This document shows, piece after piece, positions 1-8,122 of a stretch of 24,961 nt of DNA. This stretch comes from a bacterium. Lineage in GTDB: Bacteria > Bacillota_A > Clostridia > Lachnospirales > Lachnospiraceae. How positions within the stretch are numbered: the stretch's first letter is position 1; every line of letters begins with the position of its first letter. The position numbers were made by a program, and so were the translations under genes. Where the stretch lies: positions 1 through 24,961 of the forward strand of contig SFQZ01000039.1 in assembly GCA_004562915.1 (NCBI GenBank). Reading direction: 5' to 3'. The notes under the pieces were generated by a model. That model made no database searches and was not told where the DNA came from. It saw nothing but the letters and a program-made list of their open reading frames with translations.

Positions 1-3000
1 CCACATGTAGCTGTCGAAGGTGGATTCTGTCACATACCGAAAGATATGAACCTTTTTATTGTGATTTCCCTGCCGGATGATACGTCCTTCCCTCTGCTCC
101 AGATCAGACGGTTTCCAGCCAATATCCAGATGATGCAGAGCAATCAGACGATCCTGCACGTTGGTACCGGCACCCATCTTTGCTGTTGAACCAATCAAAA
201 AACGAACCTGCCCAGATTTTACTTTTCCAAACAGCTCCGTCTTCTTTGCTTCGGTATTTGCATCATGAATGAATGCAATTTCTTTTTCCGGTACACCTTT
301 CGCCATCAGCTTCTGTTTCAAGTCATCGTAAACATTGAAACTGCCATCGCCTTTCGGTGTGCTCAAGTCACAAAAAATGATCTGCGCCGATTTCTGTACA
401 ACTGTATCTTTCCAGATTTCATAGCTTTTTTCTGCACAGACCGACACTTTACTGCCCGGATCGTCTGGCAATAGTTCATTGACCAATCGCTGATCCAGTG
501 CCAGTTTTCTTCCGTCATTGGTAATTTTCAGCATATTGTCTACACTAGCATCTACGCCACCGTTTCTTACCACTTCCGCACGCTCTCCTAGGCTTGCTAC
601 GATTTCTTTCTGCTGTTCTGTTGGTTTCAATACTACAGTTTCGTATTCTGCTTCCGGTACTGGAAGATTCAACTGATCCGAAGTCTTGATATCTGCAATC
701 TCCTTGAACATATTCATCAGTTCCGGGATATTATAGAATCTGGCGAATCTGGATTTTGCTCGGTATCCGGTTCCTTCCGGTGCAAGTTCAATGCTGGTCA
801 CAACCTCTCCAAACGTGGATGCCCAGGAATCAAATAATCCCAAGCCCATATTCTGTAATTTGCTGTTCTGCAGATATCTCTGCATGACATAAAGTTCCGT
901 CATGCTGTTGCTGATCGGTGTGCCCGTTGCAAAGGTAATGCCTTTTCCACCGGTAATCTCATCCAGATACTGACATTTATTAAACATATCTGCTGATTTC
1001 TGTGCTTCGTTCTGGGCAATTCCGGCTACATTTCTCATTTTTGTATAAAGGAACGCATTTTTATAACTGTGTGCCTCGTCTACATACAGATGATCCACTC
1101 CCAGTTCTTCAAAGGTAACTACATTATCCTTTTTCTCTTTCTGATTCAGCTTCTCCAGTCTTGTCATCAGCGTTTTTCTGGTCTTTTCAATCTGCTTTAC
1201 CGTATAGCGGCCGCCATCCTGCTCATATCTTGCACTCTGGATTGCGATTTCCAGATCGTCAATCTGCTTCCGCAGCATGGCTTCCTGCCTCTCATCAGAG
1301 ATTGGGATACGCTCAAACTGGGAATGACCGATGATAATCGCATCATAGTTTCCCATAGCGATTCTGGCACAGAACTTTTTCCGGTTCGCCGGTTCAAAAT
1401 CTTTCTTGGTTGCCACCAGGATATTGGCTCCCGGATATAACTGCAGGAACTCGGCTCCCCACTGCTCTGTCAGATGGTTCGGCACGACAAATAGATTCTT
1501 TTGTGATAATCCCAGACGTTTGCTCTCCATTGCAGCCGCTACCATCTCGTAGGTCTTCCCAGCTCCTACTACATGAGCCAGAAGCACATTATCCCCGTAA
1601 AGCTGATGTGCGACAGCATTTTTCTGATGTGGGCGAAGTTCAATTTCCGGGTTCATTCCTGGGAAAGTCAGATGACTGCCATCGTATTCACGGGGACGGA
1701 TACTGTTAAACCGTTCATTATAAACTCTTACCAGTCTTTCACGTCTCTGTTGATCTTTGAAAATCCAATCCTTAAATGCTGCTTTCATGGCATCCTGTTT
1801 CTGTGATGCCAGCATAGTTTCTTTTTTATTGAGGACACGAATCTCATCCCCATTTTCATTGACACTCTTATCATAGATACGAACATCTTTCAGATTCAGT
1901 GTATCTTCCAGAATCCGGTAAGCATTTGCCCTCTCGGTTCCATACGTTGCATAGGCAAACGCATTTCTTGGACTGTCTGCATTTTTCCCGGTAATCCGCC
2001 ACTCACCATTCACCTCAGAATATTTTACCTGTATCTCCTTCTGTGCAAGATACCACGGAGTATGAAGCAGTTCCCTCATAAAGTCCTGATAATCCGATGG
2101 TTCAATCCAGGTTGCCCCAATCCTTACTTCGATTTCAGATGCTTCCAGTTCTCTTGGCTGAACTGCTTCCAATGCACGGACATTCGGTGTGAATTCCGGG
2201 TGATTCTCTGCAAAGGTTCTTGCTGTGTTTAACTTCTCCCTGACATTTCCAGATAAATACTCATCTCCACTCTCCCACTGGTCTGTCAGTGGGTTCTTAA
2301 ATATAACTCCAACCAGTTCCTCCGTGATTTTTTCTTCTGTCTTTCCTGTCAGCTGTGCCATATAGGACAGATCCACCTTTGCTCTTTCATTCAATGATAA
2401 TGCTAAGGCTTCTGTCGCAGTTTCCACACTGGTTACCGCCACTGCCTTTTTGATGGTTCGTTTCGTAAACATGTCTGCTTTTCGCTTCAATGTTCCATCT
2501 TCGTTCAGGTCTTCCAGAGAACACAACAGACAATAAGAAGCGTCATCAGAAAACGCCCGCTTGTTTGCATTACTTCCGATGACTCCATACTTTGCTGTGT
2601 AAGCATCATATACTTGATTCAATTTCTCCTGCTGTTTGTGAATTTCTTCATCTGTTACGGATTCTTCCATCTGCATGGCAATCAGTTCACGCACCGTGTC
2701 TCGGATCTCCACCATACCTTTTACACGTTCTGCAGTAGCGGCAGGCATCTTTACCTGATTCATCAGAGAGTTAACACGGTAATATACCTGATCATCTACA
2801 ACCGCATAACTGTAATTACGAACATTCGGATCTGCCGGGATACTCTCTGGTACATCATCCAGTTCTGCATCCACATCAACTGCAGGTGCCATATTTCCAT
2901 GAATATTCCTGACAGCTTCTGCAAGCTGGACTTCAAGATCAGCACCTTCTATCGGCATACAGGTTGTTTCCATACCATACGGACCGGATACCTCTTTCAT

Positions 3001-6000
3001 CTCACCCAGAATCATTTCCGGATGGTCTGCAAAATACTGATTGACCGTAATTCCATTGGCATCACTTCCAAGATTCACCCACTCCGGCATCTCTTTTGTC
3101 ATGCTGTCACGCTTCTGGAAGAATAAAATATCTGCACTGACTTCCGTTCCTGCATTTGCTTTGAATGCTGTGTTCGGCAGGCGGATGGCTCCAAGGAGAT
3201 CGGCACGTTCTGCCAGATACTTTCGGACTTCCGGTGATGCTTTATCCATGGTTCCTTTTGTTGTGATCAAAGCTGCCACACCACCCGGACGCAACTGGTC
3301 GATTGTCTTTGCCAGAAAATAATCGTGAATCATAAAATTATAGCGGTCATATTGCCTGTCATTCACTTTATAAGCTCCAAATGGCACATTTCCGATTGCC
3401 ACATCGAAGAAATCATTCGGATAATCTGTCTTCTCAAAACCTTTAATCTGGATATTGGCATCTGGGTAAAGCAGTTTTGCAATTCTACCGCTGATACTGT
3501 CCAGTTCCACACCATAGAGTTTTGACTGGTTCAGCTTCTCAGGAAGCATTCCAAAGAAGTTACCAACACCCATGGATGGCTCCAGGATATTTCCTTTTGT
3601 AAATCCCAGATTTTCCAACGCCTGATACATACTTTCAATCACGATTGGCTGTGTGTAATGGGCATTTAAGGTAGAAGCTCTGGCTGCTGCATATTCTTCC
3701 GGTGTAAGGACTGTCTTTAATTCCAGATATTCCGTCTCCCATGCGGATTTTGTTTCATCGAAAGCATCAGCAAGACCTCCCCAGCCTACATATCGGGATA
3801 AAATCTCCTGTTCGTCTGGTGTGGCATTGCGGTTTTCTTCCTCGCATTTCTTTAAAAGCTGGATTGCCATGATATTAGCACGGAACTTTTCCTTTGGTGT
3901 TCCCTGTCCCAGTTCATCATCTGTGATATGGAAGTTTGTTGCTGGAATATCAGACTGTTCTGGTGTTATATCTTCCTTTTTTTCTGCATCTTCTACTGCT
4001 TCCGGTTGTGTCTCAACCTCCGACGGTTCCTGATTTTCCTCTCGTATTTCCTGCTGATCAGAGCCTTCCTGCTCCACTTCCAAAGCCTGCTGAGCTCCTT
4101 CCAGATCCGCCTGTCTCTGTGCTTCCTGCCGTTCTTCATACTTTTCCAGTTCTTCCGGTGATAAGAAATCATCGGTGCGAATCAGCTGACGGACACGTTC
4201 TGCAACCTTATTCCACTTTAATAGAACTTCTACATCTGGACTGCCAATCTTCCCTTTCGCAAGTTTTAATCCTTTCGCATCATGGGAAGCATCGGATTCA
4301 TACGCTCCCGGTATCCCAGGTGCTGCTCCACCTGTACCATACTCATTTTTCAGAAACTCAGCTGCATCCTTTATATCGTGATGTTCCATGAAATACTCAT
4401 AGATCCGATTCCGTCCTCCGGCAGTGATCCCGCCTCTTCTAAGGACTGCATCTATCTCATCCTGTGTGATAAAGGAAAGGGCCGGACGTTCGACCGTAAA
4501 TTTCTGGTCTACCCAGGAACGCTCCCTCTGGAGATCCTGAAAACGCTGGAAATATTCCGGATTATGCTGAATCTCCCACCTGCGATAATCTTCTGGATTC
4601 TCATCCATATCTTTCTGCAGCCATTCAAAGCGATGGGCAATTGCATCTGCTTCCGCTGAATCTGTCCAAGCTTCCCGCACGACATCCTGCCAATCCGAAT
4701 ATGATTGCTGCTCCTCCCGGTTTCTGCTGGTATCCCGAAAATGGAGTGCAAGAAGATTGGTCATTTCTTCCTGCTCCTGTTCAATGGCGTTATTGGAAAT
4801 CAGATTATCCACGTAACTTCTATCCTCATACATATCCCGGATTCTGTCCGCCGCTTCTTCCCACGTAACCATGCGATCAAAGTTTCTTCTGGCGGAATCT
4901 CCCCGTCGGATACGGATACCATCATTGTCATACCAGATACTGATTTTCTGTCCATCTATGGTAAATCCTTTTCCACCTGTTTCATATTCCTCCTTCAGGA
5001 AGTTCTGCATTTCTTCATTATCCAGACCTTCAATCAGTCTTGCCGTAATATGAAACAGTGTATTTTTCTGTCCACTTCCCGTGCGGAGAATATCATCTAC
5101 TACTTCATCAGAAATAAGAAAAGCGGCTGGCTGTTCTAATGCAGCTACCGCTTTCCTTATTTCTCCTAACTGTTCCTCTTCTGTCGGGAACAGACTTAAT
5201 TGTAAATAATCTCCTGAATTACCAGTTCCTCTGCCTGTGCTTTGATCTGGTTCATGTGTCTGGTCCATGCCATCCCGTCTGCCATTTTGTCCGGTGCCGG
5301 GTTTTTCTCCAGAAGTTCTGACATCAGGTTGTCTACTCTCTGCCTTGCCTGGCTGTCGATTTCCATCAGATGACTGTCCAGACGGTTCTGTAAGGTCAGA
5401 ATGTTGAATCTGGCTACTTTGTGGTTTCTCAGATACTCTTTCCTCATCAATCCGTACTTCCCGATCGTTCCTCTCGTCTCCTCCAGACTGATATCCGGAA
5501 TCTGGTACTCTCCATTCTGGCTGTAAGTGATCTCTCTCATGCTCTGTTTCCTCCTTATTTTCTCCTCTATCTTCTGTGTTCCTTGTTTTGCTTTCACGAA
5601 TTAACGTGTTAAATTCATTATAAGCTACTTCTTTTTCTTTTGCAACCGTTTTCAGATCTTTTTCCAAGTCATTCAACACATATCGTCCAATCTGCATCAA
5701 TACCGGTCTGCTGATCTCATTCACAGAACTTCCAAGGTGTCCAATAACCTTTAACTGGTTAAAATCTGTAATATGACGAAAATCCTCTGCATCAAGATAT
5801 TCCTGCACATCCAGTCCGCATCGGTTCAGTAACACATACCAGACACTGTTTGTCATCAGTTCCCGGAACTCCACTTTCTGATTCTGTTCATCCAGATCTT
5901 CCAGAAAAGTGCCGGCTACATCCATTTGCAGTTCGTCGAAAGCATCCGGCAACCAGGCCTGCACACTTTCTTCTGCCGCCTGGTGAAGAACCTCTGCTAA

Positions 6001-6417
6001 TCCTCCCTCTGTTGCTTCCAGTGCCAGCCGCTCCTGCAGATAATCTGCCACCAGTTGTTCTCCTTCTGGATTAAGATTCCATAACTGCGGATCTCTGCCC
6101 AGATTTTTTACCTTATAAGTATCCTGCACATCAAAAACATATCGGAGTTTCGTTTTTGGTCCGGATGTGTTATCTATCAGGGCAATTCCTTTAGAACCCT
6201 TTTTAATCCATCGGTACATCTTCTGGTTCCAGATTTCCATGGATGCCACGGCTGTTGCTCCCGGACGCTGTGCATAGATCAAGAGCTGTTCCGGAAAAGT
6301 GTACCGGTACAGCCTGGATGCAGTATTTAGAAACCGCATCCATTCCTGCGGATTGGCAGCAACATCCTTTGCCACTTCCTCCGTCAGAAGTTCCATTGCA
6401 TATAATTTATTTGCCAT
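1..6417 (-). CDS. Giant N6-DNA methylase / SNF2-type helicase (partial, C-terminus off the window)
   Basis: I translated this frame triplet by triplet: 2139 residues from the ATG at 6417 to the window edge, with no stop. The N-terminal domain (about 1-250) has RFLNTAS, PEQLLIYAQRPGAT and IKKGSKGIALID blocks. A hydrophilic linker (about 275-405) follows, with QLSLF at 406-410. Charged helical repeats (about 420-800) come next, then an N6-methylase domain with SAM motif LEPSMGVGNFFG (945-956) and GNVPFG (1009-1014). The helicase shows Walker A GAGKT (1618-1622), DEAH (1780-1783), ATGTP (1830-1834) and the RecA2 QREGRIIRQGN motif (2108-2118). Such proteins are typical of Tn1549-like ICEs. The role is probably DNA processing or protection from host defence. 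AAAGGGAG precedes the start. Confidence 0.93.
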   Translation of the reverse strand, partial: MANKLYAMELLTEEVAKDVAANPQEWMRFLNTASRLYRYTFPEQLLIYAQRPGATAVASMEIWNQKMYRWIKKGSKGIALIDNTSGPKTKLRYVFDVQDTYKVKNLGRDPQLWNLNPEGEQLVADYLQERLALEATEGGLAEVLHQAAEESVQAWLPDAFDELQMDVAGTFLEDLDEQNQKVEFRELMTNSVWYVLLNRCGLDVQEYLDAEDFRHITDFNQLKVIGHLGSSVNEISRPVLMQIGRYVLNDLEKDLKTVAKEKEVAYNEFNTLIRESKTRNTEDRGENKEETEHERDHLQPEWRVPDSGYQSGGDERNDREVRIDEERVSEKPQSSQIQHSDLTEPSGQSSDGNRQPGKAESRQPDVRTSGEKPGTGQNGRRDGMDQTHEPDQSTGRGTGNSGDYLQLSLFPTEEEQLGEIRKAVAALEQPAAFLISDEVVDDILRTGSGQKNTLFHITARLIEGLDNEEMQNFLKEEYETGGKGFTIDGQKISIWYDNDGIRIRRGDSARRNFDRMVTWEEAADRIRDMYEDRSYVDNLISNNAIEQEQEEMTNLLALHFRDTSRNREEQQSYSDWQDVVREAWTDSAEADAIAHRFEWLQKDMDENPEDYRRWEIQHNPEYFQRFQDLQRERSWVDQKFTVERPALSFITQDEIDAVLRRGGITAGGRNRIYEYFMEHHDIKDAAEFLKNEYGTGGAAPGIPGAYESDASHDAKGLKLAKGKIGSPDVEVLLKWNKVAERVRQLIRTDDFLSPEELEKYEERQEAQRQADLEGAQQALEVEQEGSDQQEIREENQEPSEVETQPEAVEDAEKKEDITPEQSDIPATNFHITDDELGQGTPKEKFRANIMAIQLLKKCEEENRNATPDEQEILSRYVGWGGLADAFDETKSAWETEYLELKTVLTPEEYAAARASTLNAHYTQPIVIESMYQALENLGFTKGNILEPSMGVGNFFGMLPEKLNQSKLYGVELDSISGRIAKLLYPDANIQIKGFEKTDYPNDFFDVAIGNVPFGAYKVNDRQYDRYNFMIHDYFLAKTIDQLRPGGVAALITTKGTMDKASPEVRKYLAERADLLGAIRLPNTAFKANAGTEVSADILFFQKRDSMTKEMPEWVNLGSDANGITVNQYFADHPEMILGEMKEVSGPYGMETTCMPIEGADLEVQLAEAVRNIHGNMAPAVDVDAELDDVPESIPADPNVRNYSYAVVDDQVYYRVNSLMNQVKMPAATAERVKGMVEIRDTVRELIAMQMEESVTDEEIHKQQEKLNQVYDAYTAKYGVIGSNANKRAFSDDASYCLLCSLEDLNEDGTLKRKADMFTKRTIKKAVAVTSVETATEALALSLNERAKVDLSYMAQLTGKTEEKITEELVGVIFKNPLTDQWESGDEYLSGNVREKLNTARTFAENHPEFTPNVRALEAVQPRELEASEIEVRIGATWIEPSDYQDFMRELLHTPWYLAQKEIQVKYSEVNGEWRITGKNADSPRNAFAYATYGTERANAYRILEDTLNLKDVRIYDKSVNENGDEIRVLNKKETMLASQKQDAMKAAFKDWIFKDQQRRERLVRVYNERFNSIRPREYDGSHLTFPGMNPEIELRPHQKNAVAHQLYGDNVLLAHVVGAGKTYEMVAAAMESKRLGLSQKNLFVVPNHLTEQWGAEFLQLYPGANILVATKKDFEPANRKKFCARIAMGNYDAIIIGHSQFERIPISDERQEAMLRKQIDDLEIAIQSARYEQDGGRYTVKQIEKTRKTLMTRLEKLNQKEKKDNVVTFEELGVDHLYVDEAHSYKNAFLYTKMRNVAGIAQNEAQKSADMFNKCQYLDEITGGKGITFATGTPISNSMTELYVMQRYLQNSKLQNMGLGLFDSWASTFGEVVTSIELAPEGTGYRAKSRFARFYNIPELMNMFKEIADIKTSDQLNLPVPEAEYETVVLKPTEQQKEIVASLGERAEVVRNGGVDASVDNMLKITNDGRKLALDQRLVNELLPDDPGSKVSVCAEKSYEIWKDTVVQKSAQIIFCDLSTPKGDGSFNVYDDLKQKLMAKGVPEKEIAFIHDANTEAKKTELFGKVKSGQVRFLIGSTAKMGAGTNVQDRLIALHHLDIGWKPSDLEQREGRIIRQGNHNKKVHIFRYVTESTFDSYMW
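5196..5540 (-). CDS. tnpV: TnpV family protein, nested in another frame of the methylase-helicase gene
   Basis: This 114-residue protein has MREITYSQNGEYQIPD at the start, a GTIGKYGLMRKEYL block, NRLDSHLMEID in the middle and MAWTRHMNQIKAQAEELV near the end. By recognition this is the TnpV family, first named from Tn4451-type clostridial transposons; function is unknown. It lies wholly inside the larger gene, same strand, different frame, over linker residues 293-408 of that protein, and both frames are open. AAGGAGG nine bases before the ATG at 5540 decides the start; the open frame extends 19 codons further but without such a site. It ends EIIYN-stop inside the codons for QLSLF of the other protein. 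I think it is a real expressed gene, not a shadow. Confidence 0.82.
   Translation of the reverse strand: MREITYSQNGEYQIPDISLEETRGTIGKYGLMRKEYLRNHKVARFNILTLQNRLDSHLMEIDSQARQRVDNLMSELLEKNPAPDKMADGMAWTRHMNQIKAQAEELVIQEIIYN
5550..5556 (-). promoter_or_regulatory. Internal ribosome binding site for tnpV
   Basis: A full AAGGAGG sequence sits nine bases before the tnpV ATG and inside the coding sequence of the methylase-helicase, where it encodes Lys-Glu-Glu context. It is the best Shine-Dalgarno match near any candidate start in this region. Confidence 0.75.
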
Positions 6418-6420
6418 CTG

Positions 6421-6729
6421 TTACTCCCTTTCTTCTTCCCACTTTTCTTCTACAACATCGGCAATCCGTTCCATTGCCCTTGTCATAGAAGGAAAATTAC
6501 TACTGTTACTTGCTTTTCCAATCTGATCAATAAGAAATTCCGGCATATCTGCAAGTGCTCCGGCAATCATAGCCTTTACCCGGATATCCTCCAGCATAAG
6601 AAGCTCTTTTACACCAAATTCTTCACCAAATACATCCTGATATCTCCGTAAGTCATCCAAAAGATATTCCGGTTTTAAATCTCTATCCATTTCCTTTCTT
6701 TTATCATCACCATATAAACACCAGTCCAT
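6421..6729 (-). CDS. Hypothetical protein preceding the methylase-helicase
   Basis: This 102-residue acidic, helical protein (MDWCLYGDDKRKE start, EEKWEEERE end) belongs to no family I recognise. It has no membrane segment. AGGAGGAG-like sequence (GGAGGAG) lies about nine bases before the ATG. Its stop is only three bases before the ATG of the giant downstream gene, and its final Lys-Trp-Glu-Glu-Glu codons supply that gene's ribosome site, so it is likely coupled with it and may work with it. Confidence 0.75.
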   Translation of the reverse strand: MDWCLYGDDKRKEMDRDLKPEYLLDDLRRYQDVFGEEFGVKELLMLEDIRVKAMIAGALADMPEFLIDQIGKASNSSNFPSMTRAMERIADVVEEKWEEERE

Positions 6730-6751
6730 ATTCTTTTCTCCTCCATCTTCA

Positions 6752-6779
6752 TAAAATTAGGGACTGCTCACACAGTCCC
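6752..6779 (-). terminator. Hairpin after the DUF5688 gene
   Basis: A perfect seven-pair stem (GGGACTG with CAGTCCC) around a six-base loop is followed on the minus strand by TAATTTTAT. It resembles a modest intrinsic terminator in the 73-base gap before the next gene. Partial read-through is likely because no clear promoter follows. Confidence 0.5.
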
Positions 6780-6802
6780 CTCAAAATCATCGTTATTTCT
6801 CG

Positions 6803-7903
6803 TTATAATACTGAGGCAAGGTCTTTCGCCCTATTCTTTGGGATTGTATCTGTCCCTTTTGCTTTGATCTCCGCCTTGGCTTTCTCCAGTTTTCCATGGA
6901 TTCCACCTTTTGCTTCTGTTCTCCCAGTTGCTTTTTCTGCTGCTTTTTCTTTCTCCAGACGTGCTTCCCTGCGTTCGGCATTTTCCATAACTGCTGTCTT
7001 TCCATCACAGAACTGAACCTTATCCGAAAGCTGTTCCTGCCTCTCTACCTGCGTCTCATTGACTTCCTGTACCATGGCATTTAATTCCGGTACTTCAAAC
7101 ATTCCGTTATCAGGAAGAATCAGCACCTCATGAATTGAAGAGGGAAGAACAAAATAATCACTTCCCAGGCATTCACCGATCTGCTTACGAATATCTTCCT
7201 GCAGTAACAGTGATGCACCATTCATTTTTTGTGCATTTGAAAGACAGAACATTGGATTTTCCATTGCTTCAACATTCAGTTTTTCATTCAAAAGATTTTC
7301 TGCTTCTTCACCAAAAATCATGGATTTTATCATTTCATTCATGTCCATCAAAACAACACCACGATTTCTGTCTGCCGCCACTGCATCTGCCTGGATTTGT
7401 TCTGCTGTCACACCCCATTCATTCATAAGATTGACAGTAACCGGAATACTACCAATTCCTCCCTCGTTTTCTTCCACATTCACTGCGTAATATGCTGCAA
7501 AATCTCCATGTTCGGTAACAACTTTATCAGCCAGGCGTTCTTCATTCCATTCCCGGTCACAGATTCTCACCTGTAATTTGTCCTTCATTTTTTCATAATC
7601 CAAAATATCCGGAAGACCCATATTGATAAATGCCGCTTTGTCCTGCACTTCAATACGCATATCTGCCACATCACCCACACAGGAATCCAGATTTTTTCCA
7701 TTGACATATTCCATATAAAGAGAATCCAGATATACCATCGGCACAGCTCTTTGATCACCCTGTGGAATTGAAATGCCAGTCAACCTTAATCCATTATTTT
7801 TTGCAACTTCTTCAATACGGATTTCTCCATTCTGATATGAATCCGGCAAATAGTCTTTTACATTATCTTTGACATATTCATAAAATTCTTTTCTGTTCAT
7901 CAT
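6803..7903 (-). CDS. DUF5688 family protein
   Basis: This 366-residue cytoplasmic protein has no signal peptide or membrane segment. The N-terminal region (FYEYVKDNVKDYLP, then the KNNGLRLTGI and PMVYLDSLYMEY blocks) matches DUF5688, a family common in Firmicute mobile elements with unknown biochemical role. Residues about 1-285 look folded. The rest is a charged helical tail rich in Lys, Glu and Ala that ends KNRAKDLASVL. The start is one of two adjacent ATGs at 7903 and 7900, with AAAGGGG upstream overlapping the end of the 46-residue gene, so translation is probably coupled. A hairpin follows its stop. Confidence 0.8.
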   Translation of the reverse strand: MMNRKEFYEYVKDNVKDYLPDSYQNGEIRIEEVAKNNGLRLTGISIPQGDQRAVPMVYLDSLYMEYVNGKNLDSCVGDVADMRIEVQDKAAFINMGLPDILDYEKMKDKLQVRICDREWNEERLADKVVTEHGDFAAYYAVNVEENEGGIGSIPVTVNLMNEWGVTAEQIQADAVAADRNRGVVLMDMNEMIKSMIFGEEAENLLNEKLNVEAMENPMFCLSNAQKMNGASLLLQEDIRKQIGECLGSDYFVLPSSIHEVLILPDNGMFEVPELNAMVQEVNETQVERQEQLSDKVQFCDGKTAVMENAERREARLEKEKAAEKATGRTEAKGGIHGKLEKAKAEIKAKGTDTIPKNRAKDLASVL

Positions 7904-7909
7904 ACGCTT

Positions 7910-8050
7910 TTACCCCTTTCTAATCATGTGATGGTTCATTCTTTTCCTGCTGACCATCTGCTCGGCTTTTTTCTGATAAGCCATCATTCTTTTTAAAGTT
8001 CTCTCCTGGTTCTTTCTTGCTTCCTGTCTCTTTTCCATTGTTTTCATCAT
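7910..8050 (-). CDS. Small basic hypothetical protein (46 residues)
   Basis: The reading frame begins with two ATG codons and encodes MMKTMEKRQEARKN onward, ending HHMIRKG. It is Lys/Arg/Gln/Met-rich, predicted to be one helix, with no membrane segment or recognised family. Support comes from AAAGGGA nine bases before the start and a six-base gap to the next ATG; its last Lys-Gly codons (AAG GGG) form the ribosome site of the DUF5688 gene. It fills most of the gap between two larger genes. It could be a nucleic-acid-binding or regulatory peptide, but that is a guess. Confidence 0.6.
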   Translation of the reverse strand: MMKTMEKRQEARKNQERTLKRMMAYQKKAEQMVSRKRMNHHMIRKG

Positions 8051-8085
8051 ATTTTTCTGTCCCTTTCTGTGAATTTTTGTATTTT

Positions 8086-8114
8086 AAAGGGAGCCCTGAT
8101 TCAGGGCCCCCTTT
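8086..8114 (-). terminator. Strong hairpin after the adhesin gene
   Basis: AAAGGG and GCCCTGA pair with TCAGGGC and CCCTTT to give a near-continuous stem of 12-14 pairs with a tiny loop, starting nine bases after the adhesin stop. The U-tract on the minus strand is weak (TTTAAAAT), so it may act as a terminator, an mRNA 3'-end stabiliser, or both. Confidence 0.6.
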
Positions 8115-8122
8115 ACTGAGGA

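Noticed and set aside
3361..3420. Inactivated methylase suggested by GNVPFG instead of NPPY
   Set aside because: I recall this variant as common among ICE methylase-helicase proteins and the SAM motif is intact, so it is not evidence of decay in this copy by itself.
3936..4391. A 151-codon plus-strand open frame
   Set aside because: It is antisense to the Glu/Gln-rich linker of the methylase-helicase; its Leu/Pro/Ser-rich content is the reverse complement of Glu and Gln codons.
5196..5540. Frameshift or broken gene as the explanation for tnpV inside the larger gene
   Set aside because: The larger frame was translated through the region without a stop and continues into recognisable downstream domains, and tnpV is complete with start, stop and ribosome site. 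Both frames are intact.
5541..5597. Longer tnpV start at 5597
   Set aside because: The extra 19 residues are Lys/Glu/Gln-rich, unlike the family N-terminus, and the strong AAGGAGG serves the ATG at 5540.
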